Positions 1 through 5,047 of a DNA stretch of 5,099 nt are shown piece after piece. Position numbers and translations under genes: made by a program. The notes under the pieces are model-generated. The model saw only the letters and a program-made list of their open reading frames with translations, searched no databases and was not told the DNA's origin. Source of the DNA: an uncultured Coriobacteriaceae bacterium (GTDB lineage: Bacteria; Actinomycetota; Coriobacteriia; Coriobacteriales; QAMH01); assembly GCA_902783175.1 (NCBI GenBank), contig CACZQA010000206.1, positions 1 through 5,099 on the forward strand. Reading direction: 5' to 3'. The stretch's first letter is position 1. Each line of letters opens with the position of its first letter.

Positions 1-1
1 G

Positions 2-274
2 ATCATGGGCATCTGGTTCCCCATCATGGCGTTCGTGCTCTCCGGATTCGAGCACAGCGTTGCCAACATGTACTACATCCCCGCGGGAATCTTCGCCTCG
101 ATGAACCCGGCCTATGCCGCCGCGGCTCAGGAAGCCGGCGTCAATATGGCAAACCTCAACGCCCTGGGATTCCTGGGCAACATCGTCCCCGTCACGCTTG
201 GCAACATCGTCGGCGGCACGGCCATCGCGCTGGTCATGTGGTTCTGCTTCGGGCGGAACAAGGAGCAGGCGTAG
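2..274 (+). CDS. Formate/nitrite transporter (FNT) family channel, C-terminal part
   Basis: This is the end of a FocA/NirC-type membrane channel; the first roughly 190 residues lie before the window. FNT proteins are pentameric inner-membrane channels carrying formate, nitrite, hydrosulfide or related small monovalent anions. Seen here: a motif reading GFEHSVANMYYIPAGI, which matches the family block containing the conserved pore histidine (His209 in E. coli FocA). About 45 residues later comes NIVPVTLGNIVGG, the broken helix 5 signature, followed by the last transmembrane helix (ALVMWFCF) and a short charged tail GRNKEQA. The frame is open to the left edge, so the ATG at position 5 is an internal Met in helix 5 and not the start. 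The stop is TAG at 272-274. The substrate cannot be told from this fragment. The gene is convergent with the exported hydrolase downstream. Confidence 0.9.
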   Translation: MMGIWFPIMAFVLSGFEHSVANMYYIPAGIFASMNPAYAAAAQEAGVNMANLNALGFLGNIVPVTLGNIVGGTAIALVMWFCFGRNKEQA

Positions 275-331
275 CGCACGCCGTACCGTTCGAATGTAGT
301 CGAATCGCCCGGAGGCAATCGCCGTGAGCAG

Positions 332-372
332 GCGCATGCTGCAAAATGGCGCATACGCGAAAGCAACCTTTC
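332..372 (-). terminator. Possible terminator-like hairpins after the exported hydrolase gene
   Basis: Two small hairpins follow the minus-strand stop at 376. One pairs 359-363 with 368-372 (GAAAG/CTTTC, 4-nt loop). The second pairs 351-358 with 332-339. In the minus-strand RNA this second stem is 8 bp with one G-U pair and an 11-nt loop; in the plus-strand RNA the same position is an A-C mismatch, so the fold favours the minus transcript. No U-run follows, so this is not a standard Rho-independent terminator. It could be an RNA 3'-end stabiliser or chance. No clear terminator for the FNT gene was seen in 275-375. Confidence 0.3.
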
Positions 373-375
373 AGG

Positions 376-1758
376 TCATTCCGCCAAATCGGTGATGCGT
401 TGCATCTCGTCGATCACCTTGGACGGCCAGTCCCAGCTCGAGCAGTAGATACCGCCCAAACGACTCACCGACCCCGCAGAGGCCATGCCCGTCTTGGAGC
501 CCACGAGCCCCTTGTGCCAGCTCTCGATGGCGCTGTCCCATGACTTCCAGCTCGCAGCTCCGGCATACGGGTTGCTGTCCGCCGCACCCCAGCCCCAGGC
601 GTTGTGGGGCTTGATGCAGTACACGCCTGCGGACGATTCCACGACGCTGACCGCGGCACATAGACGCGGGTCAACATTCTGCTCGTACGCCTGCGCGGCA
701 ATCGCATTGCCATGCCCCTTCAGAGGCGACGAAACGCCAGAACGGCCATCGTACTGCGCGAAGAAGGAGTCGATCGCCGCGCCCCATTTGGCGACAAACG
801 CGTCTTTGTCGAGAGAAAAATCCGCACCTGTGCCAAACACAAGCTTGCTGTCGATGCCGGAGAGCTTGTTGACCTTGCCGTACCAGGAGCTCACCGCCGA
901 TTGGGCCGAGTTTCGCAGCTTGTTTCCCGTGCGAGGCAATGCGCAGGCAGATTTCTCCACCGCAAACGCCGCCTTGTTGGTCTGCGAAAGGGCGTCGTTG
1001 AAAGCCGCCTTCTTCGCATCAGCATCGTCGGAAAGCCCCTGATGTGCCTGGTTTCTCTCGTCGAGTTCCTGCTGCTTTTCCTGGATGAAACTCGTGCGGT
1101 CTTCGATGATGACGTTGAGAAGATAGTCGTGCGTCTCTGCCTTCTCGACGCTCGTCGTGCCGCGCAGGATATCCCAAATCGTGATGGTTCCCTCAGACCC
1201 CAGCTCGGACCGGGCCGCATCGAGCGTCTTCTGCGCCCGCGCTATGGCCTCCTGATCTGCTGAGATTGTTTGTTCAGCGCTTGTGAGGGCTTCCGTTGCA
1301 GACTGATACTCGGCATATGCGCGGTCGTAATCCTTCGACGCACTCTCTAGCCTGTTCATAAGCGAAGGAAGTTCCGCTCTTGCGCGAGCGGCAGCAGCCT
1401 CGTCCACAACAGGAGCAGGCGTCTGGTTGGGGACCGCCTGCTGAGCATCGCGCGCCACATCGTCTTGCGGCACCGCCTGCGAGGTGCTCGAGCTGCCGGC
1501 AGAGCCCGACTCCGCAGTCGCGCCCGCATCGGCAGCAGGCTGTTCGCCCTGGTCGGGCTGCGTTCCCTCTTCTGCGGGCGTACCTGCGCTCGCTTCGTTC
1601 TCGGCGGAAGCAGCCGAGACCCCTGTGCTCGCCGCCTGCGCGAGAGGTACGGCCACGCCAGTACCCGCAAGGCTTCCTGCCAAGACGACTGCACATGCGG
1701 TCGCTCCGATGCGTTTGATAGTACTGGTAGGTGTGCCGGTGTCGGTTCGTGCCTTCAT
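376..1758 (-). CDS. Exported coiled-coil protein with glucosaminidase/transglycosylase-like domain
   Basis: This is a probable secreted peptidoglycan hydrolase of 460 aa. Residues 1-42 are a signal peptide: basic start, hydrophobic core around 19-36, likely cleavage after AQA. Residues 43-118 are an Ala/Ser/Glu/Gln/Pro-rich linker. Residues 119-270 form a long coiled coil interrupted around 187-222 by GTITIWDILRGTTS and a DYLLNVIIEDR stretch, which resembles the hinge of PcsB/CwlO-type hydrolases. Residues 347-460 are a lysozyme-fold-like domain with AYEQNVDPRLCAAVSVVESS and HNAWGWG. Glu374 is the candidate catalytic acid, as in the ESS/ESxxG motif of glucosaminidases and lytic transglycosylases. 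The ATG at 1758 has AGGAG (1767-1771) 8 nt upstream. The mature protein has four cysteines (272, 367, 381, 439). Family and export are well supported; the exact bond cut in the wall is not known. A non-catalytic wall-binding role is the alternative. Confidence 0.8.
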   Translation of the reverse strand: MKARTDTGTPTSTIKRIGATACAVVLAGSLAGTGVAVPLAQAASTGVSAASAENEASAGTPAEEGTQPDQGEQPAADAGATAESGSAGSSSTSQAVPQDDVARDAQQAVPNQTPAPVVDEAAAARARAELPSLMNRLESASKDYDRAYAEYQSATEALTSAEQTISADQEAIARAQKTLDAARSELGSEGTITIWDILRGTTSVEKAETHDYLLNVIIEDRTSFIQEKQQELDERNQAHQGLSDDADAKKAAFNDALSQTNKAAFAVEKSACALPRTGNKLRNSAQSAVSSWYGKVNKLSGIDSKLVFGTGADFSLDKDAFVAKWGAAIDSFFAQYDGRSGVSSPLKGHGNAIAAQAYEQNVDPRLCAAVSVVESSAGVYCIKPHNAWGWGAADSNPYAGAASWKSWDSAIESWHKGLVGSKTGMASAGSVSRLGGIYCSSWDWPSKVIDEMQRITDLAE

Positions 1759-1802
1759 GGTGACTGCTCCTGAAAAAGCCAGGTTCTACGTTGCGAAAAA
1801 AC

Positions 1803-1832
1803 AGTCTAAAGCGCAGCTCAAGGCCAGTTCAA
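1803..1832 (-). promoter_or_regulatory. Candidate promoter of the exported hydrolase gene
   Basis: Reading the minus strand, TTGAAC (1832-1827) is followed after 18 nt by TAGACT (1808-1803). Each hexamer matches the sigma-70-type consensus at 4 of 6 positions. The predicted start near 1796 gives a leader of about 38 nt that contains the AGGAG site. The match is moderate, but this is the best pair in the 155-nt gap between the isomerase stop and the hydrolase start. Confidence 0.4.
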
Positions 1833-1848
1833 GAGCCTGGAGAAATTA

Positions 1849-1892
1849 CAGGTGCATTTAAGGTTATGGTCTCGAAACCTTAAATGCACCTG
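1849..1892 (-). terminator. Perfect 17-bp inverted repeat, probable terminator of the isomerase gene
   Basis: CAGGTGCATTTAAGGTT (1849-1865) is repeated exactly as its reverse complement at 1876-1892, with a 10-nt loop. It begins 21 nt after the isomerase stop. In the minus-strand transcript the stem is followed by TAATTTCTCC, a weak U-rich tail; the plus strand has no T-run after it. Position and stem stability favour a terminator for the isomerase gene. The AT-rich stem and the broken U-tract are unlike the GC-rich terminator at 3173-3224. A protein-binding dyad just upstream of the hydrolase promoter, or a dispersed palindromic repeat, are therefore real alternatives. The repeat is certain; its role is inferred. 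Confidence 0.6.
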
Positions 1893-1913
1893 AAAGAAAT
1901 TCAGTACACGACG

Positions 1914-3104
1914 TTACGCAGTCTCCGCGAGACCGCCTTCGTCAGCAGAGGCCTCGTCTTCGGGTACGACCTCGGTGATGATCTTGGTAACCAGCTCGTG
2001 TGGCGTGACATCGAATGCCGGGTTGAAAACGTCAGCGTTGCGTGGTGCGACATCAACCCACGAGCCCCTGCTCAACACGCCGCGTACCTCGCGCGGATCG
2101 CGCTCCTCGATCTCAATCTGGTCGCCCGAGTCGAGCGAGTAGTCGAACGTCGTGCGCGGTGCCGCAACAAAGAAGGGCACGTCGTGGTATTGAGCCAGCA
2201 CAGCAAGCTGGTACGTGCCGATCTTGTTGGCGACATCGCCGTTGGCGCAGATGCGGTCGGCACCCACGATGACGGCATCGACCTCGCCCTTCTTCATGAG
2301 CGCACCCGCCATATCGTCGCAGATAAGCGTGTAGGGGACGCCGGCGCGGCCCATTTCCCATGCCGTGAGGCGTGCGCCCTGGTCCACAGGGCGCGTCTCA
2401 TCGACCCACACCTTCTCGATGAGCCCTTCCTCGAAGGCCTTGTAGATCACCGCCGTTGCCGTCCCACGGTGCACCGTCGCGAGCGAACCGGCGTTGCAGT
2501 GCGTCTCGACACGTAGCTTGCGGCCCTTCCGCTCGGATATCTCTGCGAGGAGCTTGGCGCCGTTCTCGCCGACGGCAATCGACATCTGCTTGTCCTCTTC
2601 GGCGATCTCGATTGCGCGGTGCTCGATCGCCTCGACGATCTGCGGCATGGTTGCGTTTGCGGCAAAGCCCGCTTGGGCGAATTCGAGCATCTGCTTGGCA
2701 CCCCACGAGAGGTTCACGGCAGTGGGACGCACGTTCGAGACCTTCTTCACGACCTTTTTGAGTGCTGGAATGAACGCCTCGCGTTCGAGCATGACTTTCT
2801 TGGTGGCGGCGTCTTTTTGTGCCCACTCGATGGGCCACTCGTTTTTCGCCCAGAGCACGACGGCAAATGCGCCGGACACGCCGAGAACCGGAGCACCGCG
2901 CACGGCCAAGTCGGCGATGGCGTCGCATACCTGCTTGGCGGTAAAGCAGTCGAGATATTCCAGGTCGTGGGGCAGCTTGCGCTGGTCGATGAGCGTGAGG
3001 TGCGCGGCGCCCCCATCGGCACCCGTAGCGGTGAACTGAGAGGGAACCCACGCGGGCGCAGTTGGGTTCCAGGTGACGGTTTGCGGAAGATCTTCGATTG
3101 CCAT
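1914..3104 (-). CDS. mtnA: S-methyl-5-thioribose-1-phosphate isomerase (MtnA-like, eIF2B-related fold)
   Basis: This 396-aa cytoplasmic isomerase is predicted to convert 5-methylthioribose-1-phosphate to the ribulose form in salvage of methylthioadenosine from SAM-using reactions. Seen in order: DLAVRGAPVLG (66-75, the RGAP block), RPTAVNLSWG (126-135), THCNAGSLAT with catalytic Cys203, DETRPVDQGARLTAWEM (235-251), CDDMAG (262-267), VGADRICANGDVANKIGTY with catalytic Asp283, FVAAPRTTFD (312-321) and NPAFDVTPHEL near the end. Cys and Asp are the known catalytic pair of MtnA. It is longer than the usual ~350 aa because of an N-terminal extension of about 20 residues, extra residues around 86-115 and an acidic tail after 380. 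The ATG at 3104 follows GGAG (3109-3112) after only 4 nt. No other salvage gene is adjacent. Related enzymes act on 5-deoxyribose-1-phosphate or ribose-1,5-bisphosphate, so the substrate is less certain than the family. Confidence 0.88.
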   Translation of the reverse strand: MAIEDLPQTVTWNPTAPAWVPSQFTATGADGGAAHLTLIDQRKLPHDLEYLDCFTAKQVCDAIADLAVRGAPVLGVSGAFAVVLWAKNEWPIEWAQKDAATKKVMLEREAFIPALKKVVKKVSNVRPTAVNLSWGAKQMLEFAQAGFAANATMPQIVEAIEHRAIEIAEEDKQMSIAVGENGAKLLAEISERKGRKLRVETHCNAGSLATVHRGTATAVIYKAFEEGLIEKVWVDETRPVDQGARLTAWEMGRAGVPYTLICDDMAGALMKKGEVDAVIVGADRICANGDVANKIGTYQLAVLAQYHDVPFFVAAPRTTFDYSLDSGDQIEIEERDPREVRGVLSRGSWVDVAPRNADVFNPAFDVTPHELVTKIITEVVPEDEASADEGGLAETA

Positions 3105-3172
3105 GGTTCTCCCATTACTCGGCGTTTCTGAACATGGGTCTGAGTTTATCGCAAGGTGCCAAGGCCACAGCG

Positions 3173-3224
3173 CAAAAAGAAACCGGGTACGCCATCTCCC
3201 ATGAGGGAGCGGCGCACCCGGTTT
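3173..3224 (-). terminator. Rho-independent terminator of the yagU-like gene
   Basis: This is a long interrupted hairpin. AAACCGGGT (3180-3188) pairs with ACCCGGTTT (3216-3224), CGCC (3190-3193) with GGCG (3211-3214), and CTCCC (3196-3200) with GGGAG (3205-3209), with ATGA as the loop and small internal mismatches. On the minus strand the stem is followed directly by CTTTTTG (3179-3173), the expected U-run. It sits 69 nt beyond the yagU-like stop and only 68 nt ahead of the isomerase start, so it separates the two genes. The promoter of the isomerase gene must then lie mostly in 3105-3172; only a weak GATAAA box is visible there. Confidence 0.87.
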
Positions 3225-3293
3225 GCTTTGGAGGTGCTTGCCTGTTGCGGCGCACGAACTCGGTTTGCTCGGACCGCGACACTTGGAACCGTA

Positions 3294-3827
3294 TTACTCG
3301 AGGTAGGTGAGCGTGTTGACCTTCTGATGCTTGATCAGGAAGAACGCAGTTGCGGCAATCGACCAGGCCCACACGACGTGGCCGAGGATCTCGCTGAAGT
3401 GCTCCTCGAAAGGCTGGTCCCACGGAGCGGGAACCGTACCGAACAGGGGCATCAGGATGACGTGCCAGGCAACCCAGATGATGAGGCCGTAGACAGCACC
3501 CTGGGCCATGCCGACCTGCTTCCACTTCTGGATGAGAAGGATGAACAGAATGGAGAACACGATTGCAAAGCTGAAGTGCAGCAGCAGCGTGAACGGCATA
3601 ACAGGCTGCCCGTTGTAGTAGACGGTGCTGAAGATGACGTCATCGGGGAAGCCGAGCTGCTGTGCCATGTGCTGCGGCGGGTTGATTGCGTTGCGGGCCG
3701 GGGTGCGCGGAGGGAAGATGTTCTCCCAACCGATCTTGACCATGCCGGAAATCATGCCGGCGATAAAGCCGTACCAGATGCTTTTGCCCCACGCCTTGGC
3801 GCTGAGGTGCTTCTTTTCTTCTGCCAC
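3294..3827 (-). CDS. yagU: YagU/DUF1440-family inner-membrane protein
   Basis: This 177-aa integral membrane protein belongs to the DUF1440 family. E. coli YagU, the named member, has been linked to acid resistance; its molecular activity is not established. Seen: about four membrane segments (roughly 15-33, 78-100, 106-128, 146-165). Conserved family blocks are WENIFPPRTP (34-43), the LHFSFAIVFSILF stretch (83-95), WHVILMPLFG (121-130) and SEILGHVVWAWS (145-156). They line up well with the W..E..PPRSP, HIIFSIVFA, FPLMG and SEIFGHLVWFWS blocks of the E. coli protein. The start is GTG at 3827: AAGGAG (3840-3835) lies 7 nt upstream. An ATG 12 codons further up has no SD and would add a basic stretch outside the family. 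The gene is divergent from the LysR gene, which is a plausible regulator, and ends before a strong terminator. Confidence 0.85.
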   Translation of the reverse strand: MAEEKKHLSAKAWGKSIWYGFIAGMISGMVKIGWENIFPPRTPARNAINPPQHMAQQLGFPDDVIFSTVYYNGQPVMPFTLLLHFSFAIVFSILFILLIQKWKQVGMAQGAVYGLIIWVAWHVILMPLFGTVPAPWDQPFEEHFSEILGHVVWAWSIAATAFFLIKHQKVNTLTYLE

Positions 3828-3834
3828 GAGAAAA

Positions 3835-3840
3835 CTCCTT
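3835..3840 (-). promoter_or_regulatory. SD site fixing the GTG start of the yagU-like gene
   Basis: On the minus strand AAGGAG stands 7 nt before GTG (3827-3825). It lies downstream of the longer in-frame ATG at 3863, so it decides for the shorter reading frame. Confidence 0.8.
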
Positions 3841-3871
3841 CGTAGTCGAAAATCCCTGTACATTTACAAGC

Positions 3872-3881
3872 TCACATGTGA
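3872..3881. promoter_or_regulatory. 10-bp perfect palindrome in the yagU-like leader
   Basis: TCACATGTGA is an exact palindrome lying just downstream of the inferred yagU-like transcription start. It could be a repressor half or a short operator. Its half-site order is the reverse of a CRP-type box (TGTGA-N6-TCACA), so a CRP site is not claimed. Ten-base palindromes do occur by chance, so this is weak. Confidence 0.3.
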
Positions 3882-3896
3882 TTTGTGCCAGGTGGG

Positions 3897-3925
3897 TTTA
3901 TACGCCCCCATTCACAAAATGACCA
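3897..3925 (-). promoter_or_regulatory. Candidate promoter of the yagU-like gene
   Basis: On the minus strand TATAAA (3902-3897) is preceded after 17 nt by TGGTCA (3925-3920). The -10 box is good (5 of 6) and the -35 is moderate (4 of 6). The implied start near 3890 gives a leader of about 63 nt holding the palindrome at 3872-3881 and the AAGGAG site. Confidence 0.45.
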
Positions 3926-3930
3926 TTGCG

Positions 3931-3970
3931 CATCTGTATGTTCGTATGCAGAAAAGCATTGATGCAGATA
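3931..3970. promoter_or_regulatory. Cluster of related half-sites between divergent promoters
   Basis: ATGCAGA occurs twice in the same orientation (3946-3952 and 3962-3968, 16 bp apart). A near inverted copy, TCTGTAT, lies at 3933-3939 and forms an imperfect dyad TCTGnAT-N6-ATnCAGA (3933-3952). The cluster lies between the two inferred promoters, upstream of the LysR -10 box, where a LysR-type protein commonly binds. It is not a textbook T-N11-A LysR box, so the binding protein is inferred from position only. Confidence 0.4.
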
Positions 3971-3978
3971 AACAAGGG

Positions 3979-3984
3979 TATAAT
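3979..3984 (+). promoter_or_regulatory. Promoter -10 box of the LysR-type gene
   Basis: This is a perfect TATAAT in an AT-rich stretch 44 nt before the ATG at 4028, giving a start near 3991 and a leader of about 37 nt. The -35 is poor: GCATTG (3956-3961) at 17-nt spacing, or TTGATG (3959-3964) at only 14 nt. This fits a gene that is activated or weakly expressed. A second TATAAT lies at 4002-4007, exactly 23 nt downstream; it would give a leader too short to be preferred. Confidence 0.6.
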
Positions 3985-4027
3985 CTATTGTTGTATTTCG
4001 ATATAATTGATTTTTTGGAGCGTTTTC

Positions 4028-4900
4028 ATGCTCATCGAGAGTCTTCAGGCCTTTGTCGCCGTTGCGGATAGCGGGAGTTTTACCCAGGCGGCAGACGCTC
4101 TATTCGTCAATCAGTCTGTTATTTCGCGCCGTGTGCAGGCGCTCGAAAAAGAACTTGAAACGCAGCTGTTCGAACGTAACTCGCGCCATGTCTCGCTGAC
4201 CGAAGACGGTCGTGCGTTTCTCCCCTATGCTCAGCGCGCGATCAATGCGCAACGTGATGGGATGAACGCGCTCAAGGGGCGCACGCTTCGCAAGAGCAAC
4301 CGCCTGCGCATCGGCTTCAACCACCTCACGCAGACGAGCGCCTCCGCAAAGCTGCTCGCTCAATTTCACAAAGAGGTGGCTCCGTCGACCGATTTTGGCA
4401 TTGTCGAGAACGACGACGAGCTGCTTGTCGAGAACCTGCTCGCCGGAAACATCGACTGTGCGTTTCTGCTCACCACAGACATTGGCATTGTCCCGGCATC
4501 TCTGAACATGCACATTGTCACGACGATGCGCGAATTCATCGCGATGCGCGCAGGCCACCATCTCGCCGAGAAAGAATCCCTCACGATGGAAGACGTGCGC
4601 AACGAGGAGTTCATCTTTCCCGTGCGTCAGCCTTCGCCCATCTCGTCTCTGACGTTGCGCGAGTTCGCGCGCCTCCCCATCCAGCCCAAGATGCGCTTTG
4701 TCATTCACGGCGGCGCGATTTTCGAGGTGCTCAAGTACATGGACTGCGTCACCTGCGTGACCGAGGATCTCGTGCGCGAGGCTCCGGGTGTCGTATACCG
4801 TCCCTTCGAAAGCCCCGGCAGACTGACTTGCCTGTTCCTCTGGAAGGAGGACGACATTCGTCCCCTCGTCACCCAGTTTGCCGATTTCATCCAGTCCTGA
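4028..4900 (+). CDS. LysR-type transcriptional regulator
   Basis: This 290-aa DNA-binding regulator is of typical family length. Residues 1-62 are the winged helix-turn-helix: LQAFVAVADSGSFTQAADAL, then NQSVISRRVQALEKELETQLFER and VSLTEDGRAFL, all family hallmarks. A linker helix (about 63-90) leads to the substrate-binding domain (about 91-290), beginning LRIGFNHL and including ELLVENLLAGNIDCAFLL. The ATG at 4028 is chosen because GGAG (4017-4020) is 7 nt upstream and MLIESLQAF is the usual family start; a TTG 7 codons earlier lies in the promoter region. Divergent from the yagU-like gene and sharing a 200-bp control region with it, it most likely regulates that gene and itself. The effector is unknown. 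A CxxC pair (Cys240, Cys243) lies in the effector domain. No convincing terminator follows. Confidence 0.93.
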   Translation: MLIESLQAFVAVADSGSFTQAADALFVNQSVISRRVQALEKELETQLFERNSRHVSLTEDGRAFLPYAQRAINAQRDGMNALKGRTLRKSNRLRIGFNHLTQTSASAKLLAQFHKEVAPSTDFGIVENDDELLVENLLAGNIDCAFLLTTDIGIVPASLNMHIVTTMREFIAMRAGHHLAEKESLTMEDVRNEEFIFPVRQPSPISSLTLREFARLPIQPKMRFVIHGGAIFEVLKYMDCVTCVTEDLVREAPGVVYRPFESPGRLTCLFLWKEDDIRPLVTQFADFIQS

Positions 4901-4977
4901 TTTTGACACGAGGGAGCGCTCCTACCTGCCCTTTTCGTGAAAGCTGCCTGCATCGCTTGCCGTGATGAACATTGCAC

Positions 4978-5005
4978 TTGACAATTAGTTAGTTATAGAT
5001 AACAT
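4978..5005 (+). promoter_or_regulatory. Promoter of the truncated right-end gene
   Basis: A perfect TTGACA -35 (4978-4983) is followed by an AT-rich stretch. The best -10 is TAACAT (5000-5005, 16-nt spacing, 4 of 6). The start would fall near 5012, about 35 nt ahead of the ATG at 5048. The -35 is strong, but the -10 choice is uncertain because several AT-rich hexamers compete. Confidence 0.6.
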
Positions 5006-5022
5006 ATTTAGTTATACGTAAC
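4992..5022. promoter_or_regulatory. Two-copy operator-like dyad over the promoter
   Basis: GTTATAGATAAC (4992-5003) and GTTATACGTAAC (5011-5022) agree at 10 of 12 positions and are each dyads: 5-bp arms around a 2-bp centre, perfect in the first copy. In the second, AGTTA/TAACT arms also pair around TACG. They are 19 bp apart. The first covers the spacer and -10 region and the second covers the inferred start, a layout typical of repression by a dimeric regulator such as a MarR- or TetR-type protein. The even-length centre does not fit a LysR T-N11-A box, so the neighbouring LysR protein is not the obvious binder. Confidence 0.55.
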
Positions 5023-5047
5023 TTATCAAGAGGAAGAGGTGTGCACT

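Noticed and set aside
289..304. TTCGA/TCGAA hairpin after the FNT gene as a terminator
   Set aside because: The stem has only 5 bp and no T-run follows on the plus strand.
485..1042. Plus-strand open frame of 185 codons, and others opposite the exported hydrolase gene
   Set aside because: It lies wholly antisense to a well-supported gene with signal peptide and domain motifs; its translation shows no family features and it lacks a good SD.
1884..2516. Plus-strand open frame of 210 codons opposite the isomerase gene (also 2494-3039 and 2619-3131)
   Set aside because: These frames are antisense shadows of the MtnA-like coding sequence produced by GC-rich codon positions; their translations are low-complexity and Arg/His-rich or without any motif.
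3156..3845. Plus-strand open frame of 229 codons across the terminator and opposite the yagU-like gene
   Set aside because: It would run through the terminator hairpin, and its translation is a charged antisense product; the minus-strand frame has membrane segments and family motifs.
3828..3863. Longer YagU-like start at ATG 3863
   Set aside because: No SD precedes it, and the strong AAGGAG at 3835-3840 sits inside this extension, 7 nt before the GTG at 3827.
3872..3881. CRP-type site at TCACATGTGA
   Set aside because: The half-sites are in the wrong order and spacing for a CRP box; kept only as a weak palindrome.
4007..4027. Earlier TTG start for the LysR gene
   Set aside because: It overlaps the second TATAAT box, has no SD, and would add residues before the standard family N-terminus at 4028.
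4100..4909. Minus-strand open frame of 269 codons opposite the LysR gene
   Set aside because: The LysR frame shows a complete helix-turn-helix and effector domain; the opposite frame is a shadow with no motif.
4913..4922. Palindrome GGAGCGCTCC after the LysR gene as a terminator
   Set aside because: It has no room for a loop except a 4-bp stem, and the T4 run is 11 nt away; too weak to call.
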